Positions 23,513 through 34,971 of a DNA stretch of 51,071 nucleotides are shown one piece after another. A program made the translations under genes and the position numbers. Position 1 is the first letter of the stretch. The number at the start of each line of letters is the position of its first letter. A model generated the notes under the pieces. The model was given only the letters and a program-made list of their open reading frames with translations. It did no database searches and was not told the DNA's origin. This stretch comes from Lingula anatina (Eukaryota; Brachiopoda; Lingulata; Lingulida; Lingulidae). Location: NCBI RefSeq assembly GCF_001039355.2, contig NW_019775397.1:152133-203203 (forward strand), written 5' to 3'.

Positions 23513-24094
23513 AACTGGTGACTAAAAGTCATTCTTAAGAAAGTCAATGACGTTTGATGAATACTCATCTTGGTAGTCCTCTGCTAGTTTCCTCAGTCCA
23601 TACAATGCGCATGCTGGTGAACTTATCGCTCCAAATATATGAGACGTCATTCTGTATGTGATGGGATTACTATTGATGTCACCGTCTTTCCACCATAGGA
23701 ACTGTAAAAACTTTCTATCCTCTTCTTTCACTTTAAACCTGTGAAACATGTTCTCCATGTCACCCATGATTGCTACTGGCTGCTCTCTAAACCTCAATAA
23801 AACACCTATGAGCGAGTTATTCTGATCAGGTCCTTTCAACAGGCAGTCGTTTAGCGCAACATTTTCATGTTTTGCACTGGCATCAAACACCACTCGTAAT
23901 TTCTCACGTTTCTTGGGGTGATATACACCATGATGTGGTAAGTACCAACCTCCATCTTCATGAGGTGATTCTTCTGCATAGCATTTATCTATGAGGTCCT
24001 GCATAAAACTGTTATAGTGCTCATAATACTTCGGGTTGTGGATTAGCCTTTTCCTTAGCTGCTCTAGCCTGATCTCAGCTGCTGGTTTGTTGTT
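23513..24094 (-). pseudogene. BEL/Pao reverse transcriptase, N-terminal part only
   Basis: Recognisable by RVVFDASAKHENVALND, LLRFREQPVAIMGD (first catalytic Asp) and FLQFLWW. It ends at VIDFLKNDF, where the YVDD active-site motif should begin. A TAG and then the RNase H segment follow directly, so roughly 200 residues are deleted. The N-terminal side is cut at the N (24095). Confidence 0.85.
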
Positions 24095-24095
24095 N

Positions 24096-25326
24096 AGGAA
24101 CAACCTAATTGTCTGATCAAAAAGACACAATGAAATGTATATCCCTTTTACAATGGGTCGTCATTTAAGTATTTTAATATTACAATTATAAAGACATTTC
24201 AGTAGTAGGCAGGTTAGGTGGGAATCGTTCAAAACTACATTCACTAATCACAAATATCCAAGGTGCCAAGGTGTGTTTTGAGCAAACTAGGACTGCCAAA
24301 CTCACTACACGTACCTTACCAGTTGATATTTTGACTCTTTGAATACTGAAATGTTTTGTCCGACTTGGAAGGAATATTGTCTGGTTAGATCTAATTATGT
24401 GATCTTGCCTTTATTGTGATAACAGCTATCCCGTATTTAAATGTGCATTCCTTACCATTGTCAATTTTGCAAGTTGAATATTCTTTTTCAAGTGTGAACA
24501 CGGACAGGACAACAAAGATGCTAGTTAGTTATTGTGACTTCATACATTCTAGAATATATGTGCAGATGTGACTGAAGACTCGCTTATAGGTTTAGTGAGT
24601 AGAATTTCGTCGAAAGAATAGCATATAAAGGTTTAAACATATCTGTTCCACCTGATACCCTACATCATTTGTAACCCCAATACCCAAGTAGCATTATCCC
24701 TACGGCAAAATATAATAAAAAAGTTATTAACAAATGCTATCAATTCATATTCCTGAAGTCTGTTCGACTGACCTTTTATAGAGAGAATCAAAGTCACATA
24801 TTAATTTTGGAGAAAACATTCCACACATTTAGATCTGGGCATGGTACCTAAAGGACTTAGACTTAATAGTTTGGATAAAGTCAAACTTCTGACAGTCCTG
24901 AGGGTTACAGCTCTCTCCTGTGTTCACTTTATGGTCAAACAGTATCCTGTTCATTTGTGAATTTAATTTTGTGTCACTTTTCTAAATTTCAAGAGGGGAA
25001 CACGTCAGTTTTGAGCTACTTCATTGTTCGTACGCGTTGGTCTTTTGGAACTGAGTTTAAAATAGGAAGTAATTATAAACAAAAGTATACATACATATAC
25101 TTTATTTTGCCCTATCGAATAAGCAGCATTAAAACCAGAAGTTCATAGAAAAAAGAGAAAAATTCCATCTGAATATATCTGATAGTAAACCAAAGTCAAA
25201 AGCTGCACTTAACAGCCTATGTCTAAAGTGTAACATAACAGTGGAAAACGAAAAAGTTATGAGCTAGCTTATAGCAAAAAGTTTAAAACCCGACTGCTTC
25301 ATCATTTTAAATCATATCGTAATTTT
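24096..25326. other. Downstream flank of the minus-strand EF-hand gene
   Basis: No gene. The piece around 24420-24495 (cccgtatttaaatgtgcattcc...caagttgaa) is shared with 30010-30080, 32705-32770 and 38760-38830, marking it as duplicated EF-hand gene flank. Confidence 0.45.
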
Positions 25327-26087
25327 TCAGGAGCCAAATATAATTTCATCGGGACTGGCATTTTGATCAAAAAATGCATGACGGAATGCGTTTGTGAATT
25401 CTTCGCCATCAAGAATACCATTCGCATCATGGTCAATAACTTTAAATATGTCTTGAACAGAGGCCGTGTTGTGGATTACAAAAAGGAAGTTTGAATACTC
25501 ATCTAAAGTCAGCCTGGCATCGCAGTCGAGGTCAAATGTGTGAAACCAATCCCAGGAGTCCCGGAAGACCTCTTCGCTTGAATTACCGAGCTCCTTCTCG
25601 ATAGCTGGAAGCCATTCCTCGAATGTCATGGATGTCTTATAGTTTGTATTTGTGTTAGACCACCAATAGAGATACAGTTCGGACATAATACCATATACGG
25701 CCTTCGCTCGCCAGGATTCCAAGACCTTTCCAGCTCGCTTTGCTGTTGCATCGATGTATTCCTCTTTAGTGACTATTCCATCTCCATTGGGGTCAGTATT
25801 GTCAAAGAATGACTTAAACTTAGCAATCCAGTGCTTAGTAAAATGTTCCTTGGAGTCCTACGGTATACAAAAGAGTGTATAAATATGCTAGAAATAGAAA
25901 TTTACACACCGACACACCGTACAATTAAAAAAATCCGAAAAATCCTAAAAAAATGTCATAGTTTAAATCTAACTTAACAAGGGTTAATAACACGACACCA
26001 GTGTGGACCTACCTTTACACCATATGTTGAGACGATGCATTCAACCATCACCAACAGAAGCATTACTCTGTGCTTCATGACTGGCAT
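25327..26087 (-). CDS. Secreted EF-hand protein, copy 5 (intact, minus strand)
   Basis: Exon 1 26087-26013 (25 codons, ending AAG|gtaggt) and exon 2 25857-25327, with a short 155-bp intron; 201 residues. The leader has a hydrophobic core, VMLLLVMVECIV. A second in-frame Met is at 26078. Loops: DPNGDGIVTKEE, DLDCDARLTLDE (Ala replaces the usual Gly at position 6) and DHDANGILDGEE. The WWSN...F motif between hands is kept. Protein divergence from the plus-strand copies is large, so this lineage is older. Exon 1 was not obvious as an ORF but matches the family in length, phase and the final ...VK. Ca2+ binding by hands 1 and 3 is expected; hand 2 is probably weaker. Confidence 0.84.
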
Positions 26088-26370
26088 GTCTATGTCTTTT
26101 ACCCTGGCCAGGTTTATGAAAAATAAATAAATAAATAAATAAAATATATATATCAGTTAAATATAAAATCCAGCAGGTGCCACATGCCCCCCCCCCCCCC
26201 CCCTCATAATCACTGTATCGTCTGGTATACCCGCTTTACCAAATCTTTGTCCCCATCAGACTCGATCACAGGCGTTTGATTCATATGCACCGTTATCAAC
26301 TAGATCTTTCTCTACTCAGTCTGTGAATACGAGAAATATAAATCGATAATAACCATTTAACTACCGACCC
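26088..26370. other. Upstream flank of copy 5 with low-complexity runs
   Basis: Contains an (AAAT)n/(TA)n run at about 26114-26152 and a C-run of about 18 bases near 26187-26204. No TATA box can be assigned with confidence. Confidence 0.4.
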
Positions 26371-27369
26371 TGTTATGTAACATTGTATATATGACCTACC
26401 AGGTGTCCTACTATTCTCTTGGAGCCGTGTCCTGTCGGATCCGTTGTGTTGCACTGCTGTTTTGTTGAAGATACAATGGTGTTTTACAGCAAAAAGACGG
26501 TGATGATACTATATTTAATTGTAAGACCTCCAATACGTCAAGCTTTTTCTAGTTGTAAAGTGTTGTCATTTAATATAAACACAGAACTACATTTTCACGC
26601 GGGCTGTCAAGTGCAAAAATACAAAACAAATTATATGCTAGTTATTTAAGCAGCATTTGTTTGGTGTGTACTCATTAAGACATAAACTAGATGGTTATTG
26701 TTTTTTAAACGTGTTGAGTTACGGTATGGTATTGATCAAATATTTCATCAAATGGAATTTTGGCTTAAGAACATGCCATTTATTTGTACCACCAGTTTTA
26801 CATCGCGTGACTTTAGGCTATTACTTGAGATACTAAAGGGAGTCGCATAGTTAGGGGTATAACTGAAGCAAAAGTAAGAGTGAAAGGAAAACGAACGAGA
26901 TAGATTAAGAGTTCCGAGAGGACAGACTGAGAGTTGAGAGACTGGGGACTTCCTTGACTTTAGAAACCAAGGGTTCGATTGATTTTATGTCAGTGTCCTA
27001 TCGAATATGACACGAGGTTTGAAAAACACATATGATCATGCCATTCAAAGGCACACAGCAATATTTTTGAGAAGAAATGATACAAGTACTTTTTATATAA
27101 TAAATTATAAAACGGCACAGAGATAAGGACAAATGACATGTGGTATATCTGAACCTACCTTCAAACATTTGAAGAAACAATGTTTTTACTCAGAACCACT
27201 AACAGCAGAATTTTCAGGAGTTTCATTTCGAAAAAGGTCCATTATGTACGTGCACGGGTTTCCTAAATGAATTACCAACATATCCTGGTGATGTCATTCC
27301 CCTGTCTGCCAGTATGTTTCACAATCATGTGAACAAGTCCAATAGGGACCCTTGTGCAGTATGTCTAGA
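26371..27369. repeat. 1-kb direct duplication, copy A
   Basis: Matches 27374-28373 with only scattered substitutions and a 1-base length difference. It ends at gtctaga immediately before the N at 27370. Confidence 0.9.
27159..27226 (-). pseudogene. Orphan EF-family signal-peptide exon (in duplication A)
   Basis: Minus-strand ATG at 27226 opens a signal-peptide-like stretch with a LLKILLLVVL core and ends in a gaag|gtaggt donor at 27159, like the first exons of the EF-hand genes. It is 68 nt rather than 75, meets a TGA two bases before the donor, and no large exon follows before copy 5's own exon 1. Probably the remnant of a lost gene copy; an alternative first exon is less likely. Confidence 0.5.
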
Positions 27370-27373
27370 NTCC

Positions 27374-28373
27374 TGTTATGTAACATTGTATATATGACCT
27401 ACCAGGTGTCCTACTCTTCTCTTGGAGCCGTGTCTTGTCGGATCCGTTGTGTTGCACTGCTGTTTTGTTGAAGATACAATGGTGTTTTACAGCAAAAAGA
27501 CGGTGATGATACCATATTTAATTGTAAGACCTCCAATACGTCAAGCTTTTTCTAGTTGTAAAGTGTTGTTATTTAATATAAACACAGAACTACATTTTCA
27601 CGCGGGCTGTCAAGTGCAAAAATACAAAACAAATTATATGCTAGTTATTTAAGCAGCATTTGTTTGCTGTGTACTCATTAAGACATAAACTAGATGGTTA
27701 TTGGTTTTTAAACGTGTTGAGTTACGGTATGGTATTGATCAAATATTTCATCAAATGGAATTTTGTCTTAAGAACATTGCAATTTATTTGTACCACCAGT
27801 TTTACATCGCGTGACTTTAGGCTATTACTTGAGATACTAAAGGGAGTGGCATAGTTAGGGGTATAACTGAAGCAGAAGTAAGAGTGAAAGGAAAACGAAC
27901 GAGATAGATTAAGAGTTCCGAGAGGACAGACTGAGAGTTGAGAGACTGGGGACTTCCTTGACTTTAGAAACCAAGGGTTCGATTGATTTTATGTCAGTGT
28001 CCTATCGAATATGACACGAGGTTTGAAAAACACATATGATCATGCCATTCAAAGGCACACAGCAATATTTTTGAGAAGAAATAATACAAGTACTTTTTAT
28101 ATAATAAATAATAAAATGGCACAGAGATAAGGACAAATGACATGTGGTATATCTGAACCTACCTTCAAACATTTGAAGAAACAATGTTTTTACTCAGAAC
28201 CACTAACAGCAGAATTTTCAGGAGTTTCATTTCAAAAAAGGTCCATTATGTACGTGCACGGGTTTCCTAAATGAATTACCAACATATCCTGGTGATGTCA
28301 TTCCCCTGTCTGCCAGTATGTTTCACAATCACGTGAACAAGTCCAATATGGACCCTTGTGCAGTATGTCTAGA
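27374..28373. repeat. 1-kb direct duplication, copy B
   Basis: Second unit of the pair, starting 3 bases after the N at 27370. Flanking sequence continues normally after gtctaga at 28373. May be a true tandem duplication or an unmerged allele. Confidence 0.9.
28163..28230 (-). pseudogene. Orphan EF-family signal-peptide exon (in duplication B)
   Basis: Same as the exon at 27159-27226, in the second unit of the 1-kb duplication, with the same out-of-frame structure. Confidence 0.5.
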
Positions 28374-28586
28374 CCCAACTTTGACCCAGTCCAAAACAAT
28401 AAACGAAAGTTTTAAGAAATTCCCCCATTTCCATTTTAGACTGTATATCCCCCAGAGATAGGTGTTTGTAGATGAACCTTAATAATGCCCTTTCGAGAAG
28501 ATACTGACGGCACTACAATAATTACAAGCAGTCAGTTAACTTTCTTGCTCTCATAAAAGCAGTAAGGAACAAAAGTAAAGATACTA

Positions 28587-29320
28587 GCCCCCGTTTCACA
28601 AAGAATCTTAAATCCGTAGACGTCTTACTCGAGCTGGGTGGCCTAGCTAGGTCGACTTAGCTGAAGTCGACTTGGAGTGTTTCACAAAGAATCTAACGTC
28701 TTAGCTTGGCGTGCTTACCGTAGTCGACGCGCACGAGAAACTCTTCAAGAAAAGGAGGTGTAAAATTGCAAAAGTTTCACAAGACATGACGTTTCATGGC
28801 CTCTTTCGGCCGAGAACGATCGTTTATCAACAATAAAAGTCAGCCAAAACACAAACAAAGTTTGTTTTTGAACTTTATTGATAAGTTTAACTTCAATACA
28901 ACTTCAAAGTAACAGTTAAACATTAGCTTGTCGTGGAACACTACTGAGGGACGTCTAGCGGTCAAAAACATAAACAAACACGCGATCGGCTGGGTAAAGT
29001 GGAATTTTATTTTTTATTTTAATATTCCATAAATGTCAGTGCTATTCAAGGATATTATAACACAATATCTTGAAGGAGGTATGTTCTTTCCAAATTTTTG
29101 TTGTTTATGCTCTCATTTACCGAGTTTTAGTTGAGCTTGCCGACTTAAGTCTCCTCCCGAGGAGGCTTGACATCGTCGACTTACAGCTAAGAAAAAAACG
29201 ACGTAAGCGACCTTTTAGATTCTTTGTGAAACGGGACTTAGTGACGTAACGACTTAATTACGTTGGTAACCAAGCCCTAAGTCAGGGAAACCGACTTAAG
29301 TTTTTTTGTGAAACGGGGGC
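28587..29320. mobile_element. 734-bp MITE with gcccccgtttcacaaa ends and nested inner repeats
   Basis: The outer ends gcccccgtttcacaaag (28587) and ttttgtgaaacgggggc (29320) are inverted repeats. A second pair, gtttcacaaagaatctaa (about 28679) and ttagattctttgtgaaac (about 29214), is nested inside. Many gtcgactta/taagtcgac words fill the arms. Non-coding. Nested ends suggest one related element inserted in another or a duplicated terminus. Confidence 0.72.
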
Positions 29321-29533
29321 CTGGTCTCCTGTAAAAAAATGAAACATCCATTGGTGAAGAAACTAAGAACAGTTGGTTGGACGAGGTGAGGTAGGCGGCA
29401 GGAGCACTACTACTGAGTGAAGACCGAGTGGGATGGACGTTGGACTCGACTGGGCGACTACACTTGGCCTTTGAATATTTGCACACATCGGCTCCTATAC
29501 ATATATCGATCACCTATGACAAGCCAACGTCTG

Positions 29534-29631
29534 CAGGGGCGGATCCAAGAAGGGGGGTCCGCGAATGCGAAGCTGACCCTCCTCCCCCTTCGGCGTGGGA
29601 CCCCCTGACACCTTCCTTAAATCTGCCACTG
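29534..29631. mobile_element. 98-bp MITE, caggggcggatcc type
   Basis: Ends CAGGGGCGGATCCAAGAAGG and the complementary ...CTTCCTTAAATCTGCCACTG form an imperfect inverted repeat. gtctg flanks both sides (29529-29533, 29632-29636). Termini of this kind are common in invertebrate hAT-like MITEs; that assignment is tentative. Confidence 0.6.
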
Positions 29632-29636
29632 GTCTG

Positions 29637-30707
29637 AGATAAAAATGTATCCCCCTACGTTTTCAGAACAAATGTCTAGAAACACTACATGCCTGACAGA
29701 AAGAAATTAACACAATCTATTATAAACAAGTCCATCCATATTTTATAGCCCAGCTGCGCGTAACCTTCTCAGAAAACTAATATAGTGGTGCCAATGGTAA
29801 AGTTCCTCCCTGTCGTTTTTGTTTTTGTTTTGTTTTGTTTTTACTGTAACTCAAGAGGTCAGTGTTAAAGTGGCAGCTAGTTAATACGAAATTCACGAAA
29901 TAAACATTTCATGCACAACTGTAAAATTATTCTTAAAGCCTTGGAAGGTTGTATTCAAATTAATTGAGAACAACTGACTAGCTTTTCTTCAAATTCTAAA
30001 CTTTTTAAAATCTGTAATCCCGTATTCCAATGTACATTCCCTACCGTCGGCAAATTTACAAGTTGAAGACATGTGTCTTTAAATGTAATCAAGGACTTAC
30101 ATTGAAATGTGGGCTTCTATAACAAAGAAAAGGCATGTTCGAAATAGTGCCTGATGACAGTATTTGATAGATGTACATGGGCATATACGTTTGCAAACAC
30201 GATTAGATTTCCTAGCGCAAAACTTTTTTACAATATATCTTAAAGATAATAGCAGCTATTGAGACTGACAGACGATAATAATAATTATTATTATTTTCAT
30301 TATTATCACTATTTTTATGTATAATATAAATAGACTGTGCAATTTAAAATAAGCCATAAAACCAATATTTACGAAATTGAATTATAGACTAAAGGCCAGT
30401 TCATTTCTTTCAAATGCTACTTCAATACAAGTCATTCAAATGCACAAGATTCAGTTGTATAATTTACGAAAGGACATCTTCAATTTCCTTTTTCAAATGT
30501 TTTAAAATGAAATGGATCAAAGGAGTTTAGGCATGATGTGATTGTCATTTTAAATTTAGAAACAAACAGCAATATTTGAATACTTTGTAAACGTTGTAAA
30601 AAATTGACCAATTATATATTGAACTAAAGACAAGATAACAAGTACCTTTGAAAATCGTGTACCTGACAGAAATCAGTTACAAAGCAGTAACACGCAAGCA
30701 CGCACCA

Positions 30708-30747
<40 letters not shown>

Positions 30748-30984
30748 TCTTTTTTATCCAAATAAATAAGCACAACCTTGACCAGGGAATCGAAAAAGAA
30801 AGCTCCACACCTGATAAGAATATTAAAATAGCCTACCCTGTACCCTTACACCTCAATTATATACCACTGCACAGGGAACTGGACAAACAGTGGAAAAGCA
30901 AAGCAGTGACATATGAGGAGGTCTTATGTGATATTTTGGAAAGAGGATGAATCTGATTCCTCTTTTCATCTACACCGAAATTCC
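29637..30984. other. 3' flank of EF-hand copy 6
   Basis: No gene supported. Much of it is duplicated, in diverged form, at 38560-39215 between two methyltransferase genes. A (CA)n run lies at about 30714-30741 and an (ATT)n/(AAT)n patch near 30275-30300. Confidence 0.5.
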
Positions 30985-32363
30985 TCAGTGGTGAGCACCT
31001 AGAATAAAATCAGCGGAACTGGCCTTGGTGTCATACCATGTATGCTGAAATCCGTATAGGAATTTTTCGCCATTTATTACACCATTCCCATCTCGGTCGA
31101 TAGCTTTAAAAACGTTTTGAACGGGGGCTGTGTTGCGGAAAACCGTAAGGAATTTGGAATACTCGTCTACCGTCAGCTTCTCATCGCAGTCCAGGTCAAA
31201 TGTGTGAAACCAATCCCAACAATTTTGGATGATTGCCTCACGTGTATACTGGACTTCCTTCTCGAGAGCTGGGATCAACTCTTCAAATGTTATGGATGTT
31301 GCATAGTTGGTGTCTTTGTTCGACCACCAGGTTTTATACGAGTCGGACATGATCCCGTACACTGCCTTAGCCCGCCAAGGTTCCAAGACCCGTTTGGCTC
31401 GCTCTGTTGTCAAATCGATGTGTTCCTCTTTGGTTACCACACCGTCTTTGTTAACGTCAAAGATGTCGAAGACTGCTTTATGCTTAGAAAGCCAGTGCTC
31501 AGTAAAATTCACATTGGACTCCTGCGGATTAACAAGGTTATACGTAAATAATATACGAAACACATACCCCGGTACAAACACATGCAAATATATAAACCAC
31601 AACCACAGTTAAATGAAAACTTTATTTCACGGAAAATATATTATTAATAGTGTAAACATCATACTGATAGTGTAAACACGTATAAATAGTGTTAACTCAT
31701 ACTAAAATCTAAGACTACGTTCCCATAACCTAATTGTACTAGCAGGATCGATCTATCTCAGCAGAGATTCTCGCCAAGGCGCAGTAAATGTAATAATGCT
31801 TAATTTTCTGGCACGTCCTCCCGAAACACCATGAACAACATCATGGACCGCAAAGTTTTCTAGACTTTAACCAAGCACCTTAAGTCACAAGGGGGTGTGC
31901 CAGACTTTTAATCAACTCAAACGGAATGGAATTTAGCGAGAATCCCCGAGGAATTAACCTAGTGCGATATGGCTAAGGGAAAGGTCCGTAATTGATTTCC
32001 ATGATCAACCTTAGGCTGTATTCCCAGAGCTTTTAGATCGATCTATCCCCGCGGGGAGTCTCACTAGATTACTGTCAGACAATCCGGCTTAAATATCCGT
32101 CCCGCCTACTACAAGCTGTAAGGTGGTAATTAACTTTCTTGTCCGCCCGGCTGACAGCTATGTAGCGTGCACCCCCAGGGAGTTAGGTTGATCTAAAGTA
32201 GATCGATCTAATCTCTGGAAATGGGGTCTTAGTTTCTGGCAATAAATTGCAGCCAAGCACAAATTAAGGGCCGCGAGTCTGTCCCTACCTTCACAGCATT
32301 CAATGAAACAACTATTTCAACAGCCACCAGTTGCAGCAGAATTCTCGGATTGATGACCAACAT
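30985..32363 (-). CDS. Secreted EF-hand protein, copy 6 (minus strand, altered last loop)
   Basis: Exon 1 32363-32289 (25 codons, ending AAG|gtaggg) and exon 2 31521-30985 give 203 residues. The leader core is ILLQLVAVEIVVSL. Loops: DVNKDGVVTKEE, DLDCDEKLTVDE (Glu instead of Gly at position 6) and DRDGNGVINGEK, where the essential position-12 Glu is Lys. Hand 1 looks fully functional, hand 2 doubtful, and the last hand is probably unable to hold Ca2+ normally. The intron (31522-32288) contains a 223-bp MITE-like repeat. A long open frame continues upstream of exon 2 into the intron (to 31602), but the splice acceptor cag at 31522-31524 and the family pattern favour the exon given. Confidence 0.83.
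32010..32232. mobile_element. About 223-bp dispersed MITE-like repeat, copy 2
   Basis: Near-identical to 10821-11043 (shared gaps and the tagatcgatcta palindromes); it sits in the intron of EF-hand copy 6. Confidence 0.68.
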
Positions 32364-34971
32364 TACGATAAAAAATGTCCACCTTATATGGGTCTATAAA
32401 AACAAATGATGAACACTTAAGTCGAAAATACGTACACATTAAGTTAAGGTGAAACTGATTTTAACAATGCGTTTTCTCAGTGCTCGCCTTCACTAGATAC
32501 TAAATGTCCCAAAGTCAAGTTCATTTTAAAACTGATCACGCCTAGAGTTTGCTTGTACTGTGACACTCGCATGCATGCAATTGTATGTATAACTTACCAG
32601 ACGATTCCCCTACTTTTCTAAATGTAGCCGTGTCTTTGCTGATATCTATTACCTGATGTCTGTTTACATCCAATATACTGTATCACTGCTTTATGTCTGA
32701 TAAAATAATCCTGTATTCCAATGTGCATCCCCTATTGCCCCTATCAATATTACAAGATGAACATTTCATTTATAAATGAAAATAGGCGTTCAGTAGAATA
32801 CAGGAAGCTTGTGAGCTTACGAGTACGATGGAAACAACGAGAATCCCTGCAAAGTTGGACTTTTAATGCCAATGTTTAATTCTCTCCTCATGCACGTCTG
32901 CAAGTTTTTATCTTCTGAACATCTACAATTCTCCGACCCTGAAATTTGTCTTGAAATTTGGAGCCGCTTTCCTTGTGTCTTCTTGGTATGACCGTGACCT
33001 TGTCTGCGGCAATCGTAGTCAACTCCAACCCAGTATAAACCTGAAGCGGGGGCGATACTTTATAAAGTTATAACTGTAAGTCTAAAATATCAGTCTTCAT
33101 TCTTGTTTAAAATGTCTTTGTTATCCGAATTCACAAAGCAAGTTTGCCCTTTACATAGCAGAAGCATTCCAATTTATTTGAAATTTAAAGCCATGAAATC
33201 ATACCATTAAAAGGCAAGTCCGTTGTTGGTTGTTTGCCATAATTTCCCTAGACCGTTCACCAATCCCCTTCCCCTTCATGTGATCAATTATAATATTAAC
33301 ACCATAACTAATTAGCATCTTTGTTGTCTTGGCAGTACACATTCAAAGCCACATCTCAGCATTTTGCTCAGTGTCCTTGATCTAGGCATGATTTAAACTT
33401 ATTGTCTTAACTTATGAATGGCATGTTTACAACAACCAATTACATTGTACACCTCTGCTTTGCATTGCTCACCTCTGACAACTTCTTAAAATAAAGCAAT
33501 AACACCAACAGAAGCACAATCACCTCGACTGAAATGTTAACCGATTTATATAAACACATTTCATGTCTCTTATTCGTCACTTAAAAACTAATAATCTTCT
33601 TCTATGTATTTTGATAGAGTGTTAGTAATTACATTAGAATGAAAATGTCGTTTTCTCTAGTCTCTATCAGGTCATCACTCTATATATAGGCCTACTAACC
33701 CTATACAAAATAGCCCGATAAAAATGGGCGGACCTGTCCCATTGGTACCTTCTTACGTTGTTAAGCATTACGTGATTGAACAATATTGGCAAGAGTTATT
33801 TGTCACAGCAAAGGCCAAATACATCCTGCATAGAAAGCATATAAGTTGCTAACTGTACATCTAGACGTACACCTCACAAAAATAGACACCAAATTACTTT
33901 CCAAGGTAACATATGAGGTCTTGCTTGCGAGACACGGTTTAGCTGCGATTTTTATTTTATAACATATGTGACCTCTCAAAATAACGAAGGACAAGATTCA
34001 TTGTTTCACTTTCGANTATTTTTTTTTTTTTTTATATATATATATATATTTATATATACTTTTTACTCTCTGAGCTTTGTGCCCCCATAGTCGTGCTTAG
34101 ACTGCTTATACCCCCTCCTCCGGTACATAAATCTGACTCTGCTTCAAATGCATTGCACGTACGTATCGAAATACTTAATTGGCGTTTTGGCCTAGAAATT
34201 CGTCGTCTGAGGAAGCAAATCTACAATGGGATGACAAAGACAACATTGTTGATGTGTAAGATAAGGTTATGTATCGCCTTAATCTACTTGCTCCTCTTTT
34301 AAACTCTACTAGGCACATTAACCAGGGAAGTACTAAATGGTATCGTACCTATTGTAGTGCCAGTCATGTAGAAGGCGAAGAACACGAGCAAACACCTCAT
34401 TTTAATGTTAAAGAATTCTACATTGCACAAACCGTATGTCAACAGTGCTAATTGCAATAACTATATTATCAATTAAAATTCAGAGTGCACTCAAAAAAAT
34501 CAAAATGTAAAAGATAACTCTGAAAACATAGTCGGGACAACTTATTTCACAGAAGGCAAAAGCAAAGATCACACATGGGAGACAGAAGGAAGGTAGAAAA
34601 GAAACAGAAAATTCCCCATGGTACAATGTAGCTCAAAATTGCATCATTCAAAGGACGCTTATGATCGGCCAAGAGAGAGATGGACATAATGGGGGAAGAA
34701 GCATCGCCCTGATTAACAGGGAATCCATTACGTGACGAACATTGGATATCCATTTGGTCCTTAATTTAAACCTCCTTCCCTCCTCCTTTGATAGACAAAC
34801 CTCTCCCACGACATTTGCGTGACTGATTGGTTCAAACTTTGCAGCGACTTTTTAATCCGTTGATATCATATCGAACGTCCCAATTGTCTCTGTTCTTTGT
34901 GTAATTTTTAAAAAATCAACGAACACGATTTTAGGGAAAATATTTTCACCTTGATTTCAGAATTATACAAA
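32364..34971. other. Intergenic region between the EF-hand and methyltransferase clusters
   Basis: No supported gene. About 32705-32770 repeats a flank block of the EF-hand units. A single N at 34016 is followed by a T-run and (TA)n (34017-34050), a probable closed gap. The last 230 bases match, in part, the 5' region of the second methyltransferase gene (40370-40590), so the promoter region was duplicated with the gene. Confidence 0.45.

Larger units (their letters stand above)
21445..24094 (-). mobile_element. BEL/Pao retroelement remnant (pol only)
   Basis: Minus-strand order is reverse transcriptase, RNase H, integrase, as in BEL/Pao Pol. No gag, protease or 5' LTR remains. The 5' end stops exactly at the single N at 24095, beyond which the sequence is unrelated. 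The remnant is broken by loss of the RT catalytic core, an in-frame TGA after the RNase H part and a frameshift before the integrase, so it is inactive. Confidence 0.9.

Noticed and set aside
30648-30950. 100-codon plus-strand open frame with a coding-looking tail (HRELDKQWKSKAVTYEEV)
   Set aside because: It begins inside a (CA)n run, has no known domain or splice context and sits in the 3' flank of copy 6. Faint similarity to the EF-hand WRAKAVYG segment was too weak to count.
31117-31612. Plus-strand open frames of 101-144 codons over EF-hand copy 6
   Set aside because: Antisense shadows of the EF exon; they contain its complement and show no domain.
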